Positions 43,358 through 54,677 of a stretch of DNA of 64,000 nucleotides are shown piece after piece. The DNA lies in assembly GCF_947504215.1 (NCBI RefSeq), contig NZ_CANNGO010000015.1:20087-84086 (forward strand), read 5' to 3'. The first letter of the stretch is position 1. Each line of letters starts with the position of its first letter. Origin of the DNA: an uncultured Ruegeria sp. GTDB lineage: Bacteria; Pseudomonadota; Alphaproteobacteria; Rhodobacterales; Rhodobacteraceae. The notes under the pieces were generated by a model. It worked only from the letters and a program-made list of their open reading frames with translations, was not told where the DNA came from and ran no database searches. The position numbers and the translations under genes are program-made.

Positions 43358-43378
43358 TTTTGAAAATATTTTTCAAAA
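43358..43378. promoter_or_regulatory. Inverted repeat near bhcA, candidate BhcR operator 2
   Basis: TTTTGAAAA (43358-43366) and TTTTCAAAA (43370-43378) are perfect 9-base arms separated by three bases. The centre is about 74 bases before the bhcA start. The half-site core TTGAAAA is shared with the other repeat (TTGAAAAA), which supports both being sites for one protein. Confidence 0.5.
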
Positions 43379-43441
43379 AAATTGCCAGTTTGCGTCTCGC
43401 ACACAATACTAGAGCCAGAATCATCGCAAACGAGGCACTCA

Positions 43442-44632
43442 ATGAGTTTTCAGAATCCTGTGTTCATTCCGGGGCCGACCAACATCCCCGAAAAGCTGCG
43501 CAAAGCGTGCGACATGCCGACGATAGACCATCGGTCACCCTTGTTCGGTCGAATGCTTCATCCGGCGAGAAAGGGTGTTCAACGCGTGCTGAAAAGCCGA
43601 GACGCAGAAGTATTTTTCTTCCCGTCGTCCGGCACCGGTGGTTGGGAAACCGCGTTGACCAACACCTTGTCTGGGGGTGACAAGGTTTTAGCGGCGCGCA
43701 ATGGTATGTTCTCTCATCGCTGGATCGATATGTGCAAGCGTCATGGGCTGGATGTTCAGATCGTCGAAACGCCTTGGGGAGAGGGCGTGCCTGCAGACCG
43801 CTACGAAGAGATTCTTGCCGCAGACAAAGCGCACGAAATCAAAGCAGTGCTGGCCACCCACAATGAAACCGCCACCGGTGTGAAATCTGACATCGCTGGT
43901 GTGCGTCGGTCCTTGGATGCCGCGGGTCATCCAGCCTTGCTGCTTGTCGATGGGGTGAGTTCGATCGCATCGATGGATTTTCAATTTGATGATTGGCGCG
44001 TGGACGTTGCCGTGACCGGATCACAAAAAGGCTTTATGTTGTCGGCTGGTCTGGCCATCGTCGGCTTCAGCGCCAAGGCGATGGAGGCGACAAAGTCCGC
44101 GAAGTTGCCACGCTCATTTTTTGACATCCATGATATGGCCAACGGTTATGCCGCCAGTGCCTTTCCTTACACACCGCCCGTTGGGTTAATTAATGGCCTC
44201 AATGAGGCATGCGGCATGCTCTTAGACGAGGGGTTGGATAACGTATTCGCGCGCCATCATCGTATTGCCGAAGGCGTGCGATATGCTGTGAAGGCGTGGG
44301 GCCTGGAGCTCTGTGCGACATCGCCTGATATCTATTCCGACACGGTGAGCGCGATCCTCACCCCGGACGGGTTCAACGCGACAGATATTGTGACCCATGC
44401 TGCGGATACCTATGGCGTGGCTTTCGGTGTGGGCCTCGGTGAGGTTGCAGGTAAGGTATTTCGGATCGGGCATCTGGGGAGCCTGACGGACGTGATGACC
44501 TTGAGCGGGATCGCGACCGCAGAGATGTGCATGGCGGATTTGGGACTTGATGTCCGTCTTGGATCTGGTGTGGCCGCGGCTCAAGAATACTTCCGTTCAA
44601 ACCCGGCGGCAGATGTGTGCAAAGCAGCGTAG
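43442..44632 (+). CDS. bhcA: Aspartate-glyoxylate aminotransferase
   Basis: A 396-residue class V aminotransferase, first enzyme of the beta-hydroxyaspartate cycle. It transfers the amino group of aspartate to glyoxylate, giving glycine and oxaloacetate. Start is ATG 43442; the longer frame from 43382 lies in the promoter. The phosphate-binding region is SSGTGGWETAL, LLLVDGVSSIASMDF holds the ring Asp, and Lys196 in TGSQKGFML binds PLP. This group was long annotated as serine-glyoxylate aminotransferase, and that remains the sequence-only alternative. The gene context with bhcB, bhcC, bhcD and the IclR regulator decides for BhcA. Confidence 0.93.
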   Translation: MSFQNPVFIPGPTNIPEKLRKACDMPTIDHRSPLFGRMLHPARKGVQRVLKSRDAEVFFFPSSGTGGWETALTNTLSGGDKVLAARNGMFSHRWIDMCKRHGLDVQIVETPWGEGVPADRYEEILAADKAHEIKAVLATHNETATGVKSDIAGVRRSLDAAGHPALLLVDGVSSIASMDFQFDDWRVDVAVTGSQKGFMLSAGLAIVGFSAKAMEATKSAKLPRSFFDIHDMANGYAASAFPYTPPVGLINGLNEACGMLLDEGLDNVFARHHRIAEGVRYAVKAWGLELCATSPDIYSDTVSAILTPDGFNATDIVTHAADTYGVAFGVGLGEVAGKVFRIGHLGSLTDVMTLSGIATAEMCMADLGLDVRLGSGVAAAQEYFRSNPAADVCKAA

Positions 44633-44646
44633 CGGAGACGAAGGTG

Positions 44647-45597
44647 ATGTATATCCCTACCTATGAAGACATGCTTGCCGCTCATAGAAGGATCGAGCCG
44701 CATATTCGTCGCACGCCAGTACGGAGCTCAGATTATCTGAACGAGTTGACCGGGGCAGAGATTTTCTTCAAATGCGAGAACTTTCAAGAGCCGGGTGCTT
44801 TTAAGGTACGCGGTGCAACAAATGCGGTTTTCGGTTTGGACGACGAGCAGGCCGAAAAGGGTGTGGCGACGCATTCCTCTGGTAATCATGCTTCCTGTCT
44901 GAGCTATGCGGCAAAGCTGCGTGGAATTCCGTGTAATGTTGTGATGCCCCGAACTGCGCCTCAGGCCAAAAAGGATACTGTGCGCCGCTACGATGGACAC
45001 ATTACTGAATGCGAACCTTCAACTACATCGCGCGAAGAAACCTTTGCCAAGGTGCAAGCCGAAACTGGCGGTGATTTCGTGCACCCCTACAATGATCCAC
45101 GTGTTATCGCCGGGCAGGGGACCTGTTCGCGAGAACTGATGGAGCAAAGCGATGGGCTCGATTTCGTTGTGGCTCCGATTGGCGGCGGAGGTATGATTTC
45201 AGGTACTTGCTTGACACTTGCGACGCTGGCGCCCGAGTGCCAGGTCATCGCGGCCGAGCCAGATCAGGCAGACGATGCTTACCGCAGTTTCAAAGCCGGT
45301 CACATCATCGCTGATGATGCACCGAAGACCATTGCTGATGGGCTTTTGGTGCCATTGAAAGATTTGACTTGGCACTTCGTATCCAACCATGTGTCCGAGA
45401 TCTTCACGGCATCTGACCCTGAAATTATCGATGCGATGAAGCTCATTTGGAAGCACCTGAGGGTGGTCATGGAGCCGTCGAGTGCCGTGCCGATGGCAAC
45501 AATTCTAAAAAACCCCGACGCTTTCAAAGGTAAGCGCGTGGGAGTCATCATCACTGGCGGCAATGTCGATCTCGACAAACTTCCATGGATCCAATGA
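44647..45597 (+). CDS. bhcB: beta-Hydroxyaspartate dehydratase
   Basis: A 316-residue fold-type II PLP enzyme. It removes ammonia or water from erythro-beta-hydroxyaspartate to give iminosuccinate in the third step of the cycle. ATG 44647 has GGAGACGAAGG ahead. The PLP Lys is K53 in PGAFKVRGA, the Ser/Asn loop is HSSGNHASCL near residue 80, and the phosphate loop is GGGGMISG near 180. It is related to threonine and serine dehydratases, which would be the call without context. It is 14 bases after bhcA and overlaps or abuts bhcC, so it is part of the operon. Confidence 0.93.
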   Translation: MYIPTYEDMLAAHRRIEPHIRRTPVRSSDYLNELTGAEIFFKCENFQEPGAFKVRGATNAVFGLDDEQAEKGVATHSSGNHASCLSYAAKLRGIPCNVVMPRTAPQAKKDTVRRYDGHITECEPSTTSREETFAKVQAETGGDFVHPYNDPRVIAGQGTCSRELMEQSDGLDFVVAPIGGGGMISGTCLTLATLAPECQVIAAEPDQADDAYRSFKAGHIIADDAPKTIADGLLVPLKDLTWHFVSNHVSEIFTASDPEIIDAMKLIWKHLRVVMEPSSAVPMATILKNPDAFKGKRVGVIITGGNVDLDKLPWIQ

Positions 45598-45611
45598 AAA
45601 AGGCAAAACCG

Positions 45612-46775
45612 ATGAATGTTCCTGTAAAATTTGACGATCTTGAAGTGGGTTTCGATGTTCCGGCATTACCTGGAATGGATGAGGCTGACATCCAAACACC
45701 GTGTTTGGTCCTCGACCTCGGCGCGCTGGAACGCAACATCAAGAAGATGGGTGACTATGCCAAGGCACACGGGATGCGCCATCGGGTGCATGGGAAAATG
45801 CACAAGTCGGTCGATGTCGCCAAGCTCCAGGAAAGCCTTGGTGGTGCGATCGGCGTATGTTGCCAAAAGGTCAGCGAGGCCGAAGTTTTTGTGCGCGGCG
45901 GCATCAAGGATGTGTTGGTTTCAAATCAAGTGCGTGATCTGCAGAAAATCGACCGCCTGGCAAAACTGCCGAAACTGGGCTCGCGGATCATCGTTTGCGT
46001 TGACGATCTAGCCAACGTTGCTGACCTTTCTGCTGCAGCGAAAAAACATGGTACTGAACTAGAAATCTTCGTGGAAATCGATTGTGGCGCGGGGCGTTGC
46101 GGGGTCACTACAACGTCTGCCGTTGTCGAAATCGCCAAGGCAATAGTGGCGGCTGAAAACATAAAGTTCACGGGCATCCAAGCCTATCAAGGCGCCATGC
46201 AACACATGGACACATACGAAGCCCGAAAAGAGAAACTCGATTTGGCCATTGCAATGGTTCAGGACGCTGTTGATGGTCTGAAAGCCGCAGGTATTGGCTG
46301 CGAACTGGTGTCGGGTGGCGGTACTGGCTCTTATTATTTTGAAAGTAACTCAGGTGTTTACAACGAGCTGCAATGTGGTTCTTACGCTTTCATGGATGCC
46401 GATTACGGCCGAATTCTCGATAAGGAGGGCAATCGGATCGACCAGGGCGAGTGGGAGAATGCGTTCTTTATCCTAACCCAAGTGATGAGCCACACAAAAA
46501 CCGATAAAGCCATTGTTGATGCTGGCCTGAAGGTGCAATCAGTTGATAGCGGTTTGCCTATTGTTTTTGGGCGTGACGATGTTGAATACATCAAATGCTC
46601 TGATGAGCATGGCGTGATTGCAGACCCGAATGGTGCCTTGGCCGTTGGTGACAAACTGCGGCTTGTTCCCGGTCACTGCGATCCGACTGCCAATGTGCAT
46701 GACTGGTATGTCGGTGTGCGTGACGGAAAGGTTGAGACTCTGTGGCCGGTTTCTGCCCGTGGCAAAGCCTACTGA
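45612..46775 (+). CDS. bhcC: beta-Hydroxyaspartate aldolase
   Basis: A 387-residue fold-type III PLP enzyme of the D-threonine aldolase/alanine-racemase-like group. It joins glycine and glyoxylate to erythro-beta-hydroxyaspartate, the carbon-carbon bond step. The start is taken at ATG 45612 (AAAGG eight bases ahead); ATG 45594, overlapping the bhcB stop, would add six residues. PLP binds through Lys62 in VHGKMHKS. EIDCGAGRCGV and SGGGTGSYYFE are family blocks, and His/Asp near the C-terminus (PGHCDPTANVHDW) should hold the divalent metal. It is followed by a strong hairpin before bhcD. Confidence 0.93.
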   Translation: MNVPVKFDDLEVGFDVPALPGMDEADIQTPCLVLDLGALERNIKKMGDYAKAHGMRHRVHGKMHKSVDVAKLQESLGGAIGVCCQKVSEAEVFVRGGIKDVLVSNQVRDLQKIDRLAKLPKLGSRIIVCVDDLANVADLSAAAKKHGTELEIFVEIDCGAGRCGVTTTSAVVEIAKAIVAAENIKFTGIQAYQGAMQHMDTYEARKEKLDLAIAMVQDAVDGLKAAGIGCELVSGGGTGSYYFESNSGVYNELQCGSYAFMDADYGRILDKEGNRIDQGEWENAFFILTQVMSHTKTDKAIVDAGLKVQSVDSGLPIVFGRDDVEYIKCSDEHGVIADPNGALAVGDKLRLVPGHCDPTANVHDWYVGVRDGKVETLWPVSARGKAY

Positions 46776-46794
46776 AGAATCTCCCTGTGACTGA

Positions 46795-46820
46795 GGGGCG
46801 AGCTTGCTCGCCCCATTTTT
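46795..46820 (+). terminator. Intrinsic-terminator-like hairpin between bhcC and bhcD
   Basis: GGGGCGAG (46795-46802) pairs perfectly with CTCGCCCC (46807-46814) across a CTTG loop, and ATTTTT follows. This has the form of a rho-independent terminator. It stands 19 bases after the bhcC stop and 22 before the bhcD start, inside the operon. It may reduce bhcD expression or mark an RNA processing point. Confidence 0.7.
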
Positions 46821-46836
46821 ATCGAAGGCGAAAGTC

Positions 46837-47802
46837 ATGTATGTCATTCCCGAAGCCATCATTGGTGACCACATCAGTCGAGACGATTGTTTCGAAGCAG
46901 TTGAGCAGGTCTTTGCCTCTATGGCGGCAAAAACAGCCTATAACTTCCCGGTGATCCGCGAGGCTATCGGCCATGCGGATGCGCTCTACGGGTTTAAGTC
47001 CGGCTTTGATCGCAATGCGCTGAACCTGGGCCTAAAATCTGGCGGGTATTGGCCCGATAACGCCGAAAAAGGCCTGACCAATCACCAATCAACTGTGTTT
47101 CTATTCGATGCCGATACCGGAAAATGCAGTGCCATCGTCGGGGGCAACCTCTTAACAGCATTGCGCACAGCCGCCGCTTCTGCGGTTTCGGTTGGGCATC
47201 TGGCTCGGCCGGACGCAAGAGTTTTGGGCATTTTGGGAGCTGGTCATCAGGCTGCGTTCCAACTGCGCGCGGTGGCAGAGCAAAGAAAGTTTGAAAAGAT
47301 CGTGGCCTGGAACCGATCGCCCGAAAAGCTTGTTTCTCTGGAAGCAGTGTCAAATGAGCTTGGGTTGCCGTTTGAGTGCGTCAGCGTCGAGGGGCTCTGC
47401 GAACAGTCCGACGTCATTGTAACGATTACCTCGAGTCATGATCCTATCGTTCCGTCGCACCTTGTGCGTCCAGGCACTCATGTCGCCTGTATGGGAACAG
47501 ATACCAAGGGAAAACAAGAGGTAGATGCCGCACTGATGGGTCGCGTCAGTGTGTTTACAGACCAGATCGCGCAATCGATCACGATCGGCGAAGCTCAGCA
47601 TGCCGTAGCCGATGGCTCGCTTCGTGAAATTGACATCATTGAACTGGGAGCTGTTATCAACGGGGCGCATCCTGGACGTGTTTCAAGGGAAGAGATCACT
47701 CTTTTTGACGGAACAGGAGTTGGCCTTCAGGATCTGGCCGTTGCAGCCACGGTTGTCGAGCGCGCCTGCGCTGCCGGTACAGCGATGGACATCAAATTCT
47801 AA
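46837..47802 (+). CDS. bhcD: Iminosuccinate reductase
   Basis: A 321-residue NAD(P)-dependent enzyme of the ornithine cyclodeaminase/mu-crystallin family. It reduces iminosuccinate to aspartate, regenerating the amino donor for BhcA and closing the cycle. ATG 46837 has GAAGG nine bases ahead; an upstream in-frame ATG lies in the hairpin. The Rossmann motif is VLGILGAGHQAAFQL, and VGGNLLTALRTAAASAVSVGHLA is the family substrate and cofactor loop. Without context it would be called ornithine cyclodeaminase. It is the last gene of the operon; an IS6 remnant follows 119 bases later. Confidence 0.92.
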   Translation: MYVIPEAIIGDHISRDDCFEAVEQVFASMAAKTAYNFPVIREAIGHADALYGFKSGFDRNALNLGLKSGGYWPDNAEKGLTNHQSTVFLFDADTGKCSAIVGGNLLTALRTAAASAVSVGHLARPDARVLGILGAGHQAAFQLRAVAEQRKFEKIVAWNRSPEKLVSLEAVSNELGLPFECVSVEGLCEQSDVIVTITSSHDPIVPSHLVRPGTHVACMGTDTKGKQEVDAALMGRVSVFTDQIAQSITIGEAQHAVADGSLREIDIIELGAVINGAHPGRVSREEITLFDGTGVGLQDLAVAATVVERACAAGTAMDIKF

Positions 47803-47920
47803 AGACGGGTCGAGTGAACCCATCGCAAACTTAGGCGTGGTTCGAAGCTAACGCTCTGATTGGGCCCAATTCTCCAGCGAGCGCTGCAAACTGAGGGAAT
47901 CCGTTTGTCGAAGATCCGAG

Positions 47921-48081
47921 TTGGGCCTTGCGGATCATGTTTGCCGCTTCGATACACTGCGAGTGTCGCCGCGGGTAGGATGAAGCTTTTGAAGCCGAGC
48001 ATTGGCATTCCTGAGCATTGGCGCAGTCAAACCATCACAACTCCATCGTGCGTCACTCAGGTCAAAGTTTGCGACAGATCC
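47921..48081 (-). mobile_element. IS6-family transposase C-terminal remnant, copy 2
   Basis: A 161-base segment equal in length and orientation to 34442-34602. On the minus strand it encodes MPMLGFKSF and, one frame over, IEAANMIRKAQ, the usual end of IS6/IS26-type transposases (PMLGFKSF ... IRKGQ). The frame is broken between these blocks. It ends 30 bases before the stop of the downstream minus-strand exporter gene. No complete IS6 copy is in the window. Confidence 0.68.
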
Positions 48082-48110
48082 CCTTGGATATGCGATTCCG
48101 GGTACTGAGC

Positions 48111-49895
48111 TTATTCCGCTACTTCTGACTTGGCTTCGTGTTTTTTGAACTGCTGGTCGAACAAGTTGCGGAAACGGCCGTTGTTCTGCATCAACTCATC
48201 CAAATTTCCCTGTTCAACGACCGCACCATCCTGCACGACCATGATGTTGTCTGCCTCCAGGATCGTAGACAGTCGGTGCGCAATCACGATCACTGTGACA
48301 TCCTGAGTTAGCGCATCAAGCGCCTGTTTGACAAGGGTTTCCGATTCGGCATCCAGCGCGCTGGTTGCCTCGTCCAACAACAGGATTTCGGCCTTGCGCA
48401 GAATGGCACGGGCGATTGCAACCCTCTGTTTTTGACCGCCGGAAAGGAACGTCCCGTTCTCGCCAACTTGTGTATCATACCCGTCAGGTAAGTCAGTGAT
48501 GAAGTCATGCGCATGGGCCGCCTTGGCTGCTGCGATGACCTCTTCATCGGTTGCATCCGGCGCAGAACAGCGCAAGTTCTCCATCACCGAGGTCGAAAAC
48601 AAGAAAGTGTCCTGACCCACATAAGAGATCTTCCGGCGCAATGACGCGAAACTCACATCTCGCAAGTCCTGACCATCAATTTCGACGCTGCCTTCGTCAG
48701 GGTCGTAGAAACGCATCAGCAAGCCAAAGACGGTCGACTTACCACCGCCGGATTGACCAACCAGCGCAGTGGTTTTGCGTGCCTGGAAGGTCAAATTCAT
48801 GTTTTCAATAACCGGGATCGCACCGTGATAGCCAAAGGTGACATCGCGCAGCCTGATCTCACCCGGACCGTCCAAAAGATCCTTCGCATCCGATCTTTCT
48901 TTCATCGTGTCTTCCTGATCGAGCAATCCGAATAACATGCCGACGCCGACCATACAGGCTTCTATCTGAACACGCATCCTGGACAGGCGCTTGGCAGGTT
49001 CATACGCCATCAACAATGCGGTGATGAAAGACATCAGCTGACCCGCAGAGGGCGGCTCGCTTCCTGCAAGGCCCAAAGTGCTGACGACCAAAACCCCCGC
49101 GACGGCCAGTCCGGCCAGAAACTCCATGAGCGGGCTGGCGATAGACTGCAACTTGGCAATGTCGTTCGAACGCTGTTCGACCTTCCGAATGGCAGTGTCC
49201 ATACGTGTGATCATCCGGTCTTCAAGCGAAAACACCTTGATTACCTTAATGCCGCTGGACGTTTCCTGAAGCACCCGGATGATTTCAGCCAGTGACTTGA
49301 ACTCAGCCTGCATGATTGCGCGTACGCTTTTCAACAGATACCGCACGCCCAACAGGGCTATAGGTCCAACCAGGAAAAACATCACCGAAAGAACTGGCTG
49401 TTGGTACACCATGACAACGACCAGGCCCACCAGTGTCAACGCATCACGCACAAACCCGGTCACCAGAACATCAATCAGTTGTCGTGCCGCCTGGGCCCCG
49501 TGAGTGGTCCGCATCAGCAGATCAGAGGATTCGTTCGCGGCAAAGAAAGACACGCCGTGCCGAAGCAGCTTGCGGTAAACCCGGTCCTGCTGCGCGGCGA
49601 CTATCCGGTTCCCGGCCCGGGCCAGATACATGGCCTGAACATAAGAAGCGAGCGCTTTGGCCAGAAACAGGCCAACCACACCTAATGCAATCATATGCGC
49701 CCAGCCGCGCATGTCGGGGCTGGTCATGGCGTCGACTATATACTCCATCATATAAGCCGAGCCCGCGGTCGTCACAGCGACGACAATCATCGCCACAATC
49801 GCAATACCATAGAGCCCGCCCTGAGCGTAGAAGCTCTCGCCTATGAGGCGACCCATATAACCTGATCGCCAGTTTTTCCAGGCGCGCTTTATCAT
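48111..49895 (-). CDS. ABC exporter, fused permease-ATPase (MsbA-like)
   Basis: A 594-residue half-transporter. Residues of about 1-320 form six membrane segments; the C-terminal part is the ATPase, with Walker A VGQSGGGKST, signature FLSGGQKQR, Walker B ILLLDEATSALD and the switch His in IAHRLST. Such proteins work as homodimers and flip lipids or glycolipids or export drugs. The gene lies beside a polysaccharide locus on the opposite strand, so export of a lipid-linked sugar or lipid A is plausible. It is not distinguishable from multidrug exporters by sequence alone. Start 49895 with GGAGA ahead. Confidence 0.9.
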   Translation of the reverse strand: MIKRAWKNWRSGYMGRLIGESFYAQGGLYGIAIVAMIVVAVTTAGSAYMMEYIVDAMTSPDMRGWAHMIALGVVGLFLAKALASYVQAMYLARAGNRIVAAQQDRVYRKLLRHGVSFFAANESSDLLMRTTHGAQAARQLIDVLVTGFVRDALTLVGLVVVMVYQQPVLSVMFFLVGPIALLGVRYLLKSVRAIMQAEFKSLAEIIRVLQETSSGIKVIKVFSLEDRMITRMDTAIRKVEQRSNDIAKLQSIASPLMEFLAGLAVAGVLVVSTLGLAGSEPPSAGQLMSFITALLMAYEPAKRLSRMRVQIEACMVGVGMLFGLLDQEDTMKERSDAKDLLDGPGEIRLRDVTFGYHGAIPVIENMNLTFQARKTTALVGQSGGGKSTVFGLLMRFYDPDEGSVEIDGQDLRDVSFASLRRKISYVGQDTFLFSTSVMENLRCSAPDATDEEVIAAAKAAHAHDFITDLPDGYDTQVGENGTFLSGGQKQRVAIARAILRKAEILLLDEATSALDAESETLVKQALDALTQDVTVIVIAHRLSTILEADNIMVVQDGAVVEQGNLDELMQNNGRFRNLFDQQFKKHEAKSEVAE

Positions 49896-50479
49896 TGCGT
49901 TCTCCAGATCATGAAACCATGCGCTCGCTCAGATAACCTATATTCTTTCCGGTCTAAAGGGCAGATGGTGGTGGGTGACAAGCTTGTCTGACCCCGCCTC
50001 TTGGCGATTGAGTGTGCTAGATAGTAACCGGTTCGACAAAGAGCAAGCGCGGTGAACGGATATAGGTACCTTCAGTGTCACCCGGAAGAGTGCTTTTGAT
50101 GCTTCGTCTAGGTCTGCGGCATCAGTAATTTGCCTTGTTCATATCGTGGGCTCATACGTCATTGAGTTAAGCAGTATGCAGAAGTTTTTCTCGGTGACCG
50201 AGCAAAAAACGCTTGGAACGTCGGCGACAAGCTGTGCCGAGGACAAACGCATCCTGCGCGAATTGATTCCGCATTCTCATTGTGGTATTTTCTCTTAAGC
50301 TCTTCGCAATGTTCTGTTTTTTTGATCCGACAGGGTGCAAGAAGACTCGACTGTGCCGCAAGCGGAATCTTGCTAATGTAGCCTGATTGCAGGGGGTAAA
50401 GTTTAAGGACCTGTTTTATCAGTTGTATTTTTGGATCGTGGTCCATAGTAACGCCGCGAAGTTTTTATTGGTGATACAA
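49896..50479. other. Non-coding gap between exporter and polysaccharide genes
   Basis: About 580 bases. The divergent promoters of the exporter and the glycosyltransferase genes must lie here. No ORF with a domain, repeat or RNA gene was recognised. An open frame runs back from the glycosyltransferase to TTG 50387 but has no family similarity. Confidence 0.45.
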
Positions 50480-51276
50480 GTGTCGATCAAGGCCGTCATT
50501 CTCAGTCTACCAAAAGATGTAGAGCGGCGACGTTCCTGCGAACTTGAACTTGATCGCTTTAATCTTGCGCATGAGTTTTCGGATGCGATTTCCGGCGACC
50601 AACTGGAAGAATTGCACCTACTGCAAAGCTATGATGCGGGCGTTAACCGCCGCAAGTTCAAGCGCCCACTCAGCCGGAATGAAGTCGCCTGCACCTTAGG
50701 CCACCGTCAGATTTGGCAGAAGATTGCCAACTCAGAGGATCATATGTGCCTGGTGTTAGAAGACGATGCTACTTTTGTTCAGAATCCAACATCGTTTCTC
50801 GATGCGATATCTCACTGTCCTGAGTGTTTCGAAGAGGTCATGGTCAAGCTTGACGGCCCGCCGGGAAAGAATGCGCAGATCGTTAGATCTATTGCGGACC
50901 AGAGCCTTGTACTGTCTGATCGACTGCCACCCAGAACCACGGGTTACATAATTGGGCGACGGGCTGCGGCACGGTTGATAGCCCTCGATGCGCCAATTGC
51001 CAGGCCAATTGACATCGATCTGAAGTTTTACTGGGAACACAAAGTGCCTATTCTGACGCTTCAGCAACAGATGATCGCAGAACGCGCGGCGGTCGACAGC
51101 AACATAGAATCCACGCGGCAAGAAACCAAACCTGGTTCATCATTCAGCAGGTTTGTTCGCAATACTCTGTATCAGGCAAGCTATACATACGGGCGGCTAA
51201 GTCATCCTTTGGACCCGCACACGATTGAAGGATTGGGCCCTTTGATGCAGACCGAAAGCCGCGTTCGGACTTGCAT

Positions 51277-51280
<4 letters not shown>
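50480..51280 (+). CDS. Glycosyltransferase family 25 (LPS-type)
   Basis: A 266-residue enzyme from GTG 50480; the frame is open to TTG 50387 and a longer start is possible. VILSLPKDVERRRSCE is the GT25 N-terminus, SRNEVACTLGHRQIWQKI is the sugar-nucleotide region, and CLVLEDDATFV holds the E-D-D metal motif. DRLPPRTTGYIIGRRAAARLI and PIDIDLKFY continue the family. It transfers galactose or a related sugar to a surface polysaccharide or lipooligosaccharide core. The stop overlaps the DUF707 gene start by four bases (ATGA). Confidence 0.85.
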
Positions 51281-53327
<2,047 letters not shown>

Positions 53328-53471
53328 GCAGTTTGGCTTAGCTGCCATGTGGCCATGTCAAACAAAAGAATTGATAGCGGCCGCCGCACTCGCGGCCTCT
53401 GGGCGGAAACGTAGCGAGCCGCAAAAGTAAGTTCTTTCACGATTGCGGGCTGCGAAAGACTGCATACCCGG

Positions 53472-54656
53472 TCAGGGCTTTACGAACAACTTACGCTCGA
53501 CGTTGCAAACAGGTTCTGCTGGTCCGTCGTCGGTGATCAATATGGTCTCCGTCGTTTCCAAACCCCAGTCGTCCATCCAAAGCGCAGGCATGAAGTGGAA
53601 CGTCATGCCCGGTTGTAAAACGGTTTCGTCCTCGCTGCGGATTGAAGCCGTTCGCTCACCCCAATCCGGTGGATAGCTGAGGCCGATGGGATATCCCATG
53701 CGTCCAGACCGTTCGATCCCATGTTTTGCCAAGACCTGCATGAACGCATTGGCGATGTCACAGGTGCGATTGCCAGCGCGCGCGACCTCCATACCTGCGG
53801 CGATCCCTTCCAATTGTGCGCCTTCCGCTCGGAGAACGTGATCCGAAGGCGTGCCTAGGAAAACGGTTCGGCACAGCGGGGCGTGGTAGCGGCGATAACA
53901 CCCGGACAGTTCAAAGAACGTGGCTTCGTTCGGGCGCATGGGGGATCCATCCCAGGTCAGGTGCGCAGCGGTCGCGTCCAGCCCAGACGGGGTTAAGGGT
54001 AAAATAGCGGGGTAGTCGCCCCAATCCTCCCCAACCCCGGTGATGCCCGCGTGCAAGATGTCGGCGACAAGGTCGTTCTTTCTTACTCCGGGTGCCGCGC
54101 GATCAATCGCGGTCTGCATGACCTTGTCCGAGATCCGAGCTGCCTTGCGGATAAAGGCGATTTCGTCGGGTGATTTGATCAACCGCTGCCAATTTACCAA
54201 TGCTGTGGCGTCAGACAGCGTGGCATCTTGCAATTCCGCACCCAAAACGTTGTGCGCCTTGGCCGAGTAATAGTAGTTTTCCATCTCGACACCGATGCGC
54301 CCCCGATCCAACCCGCGCGCGCGCAGCTGGTCTGCCAAATCCTCCATCGGGTGACGGATGGTGGATTGCACATAGTGATCACCATAGCCGATAATATTGT
54401 CCTGCTGCATCCAACAGGTGCGGCGCCCTCCCAACATGTCCATGTGGCGGCCCCACCAGATTGGCTCGCCTTCTTGGGGAACAATCACGCCTTGGTGGAC
54501 ATAGAATGACCAGCCATCGTAACCGGTCAACCATGCTTGATTGGACGGGTCAGTCACAAAGAGCGCGTCAAGACCAGCAGCATCCATTGCGGCACGGGTT
54601 TTGGACAAGCGTCGTTTATATTCAGAAAGACTGAAGGGCGCTTTTGTTGGTTGCAT
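53472..54656 (-). CDS. doeA: M24-family ectoine-hydrolase-like protein
   Basis: A 394-residue pita-bread-fold protein. The start is ATG 54656 (GAAGGG upstream); ATG 54674 would add six residues. Similarity to ectoine hydrolase DoeA/EutD, by memory of its sequence, includes GDHYVQS, IGVEMENYYYSAKAH, SYPPDWGERTASIR and LQPGMTFHFMPALWMDDWGLE. Canonical M24 metal ligands are replaced (FELSG and YHAPLCRT in place of Asp positions), as in creatinase and DoeA, so metal-free hydrolysis is expected. DoeA opens ectoine to N-acetyl-diaminobutyrate. The usual partner doeB is not adjacent, so a different cyclic substrate cannot be excluded. Confidence 0.78.
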   Translation of the reverse strand: MQPTKAPFSLSEYKRRLSKTRAAMDAAGLDALFVTDPSNQAWLTGYDGWSFYVHQGVIVPQEGEPIWWGRHMDMLGGRRTCWMQQDNIIGYGDHYVQSTIRHPMEDLADQLRARGLDRGRIGVEMENYYYSAKAHNVLGAELQDATLSDATALVNWQRLIKSPDEIAFIRKAARISDKVMQTAIDRAAPGVRKNDLVADILHAGITGVGEDWGDYPAILPLTPSGLDATAAHLTWDGSPMRPNEATFFELSGCYRRYHAPLCRTVFLGTPSDHVLRAEGAQLEGIAAGMEVARAGNRTCDIANAFMQVLAKHGIERSGRMGYPIGLSYPPDWGERTASIRSEDETVLQPGMTFHFMPALWMDDWGLETTETILITDDGPAEPVCNVERKLFVKP

Positions 54657-54677
54657 CAAGTCATTCCCTTCCATGTC

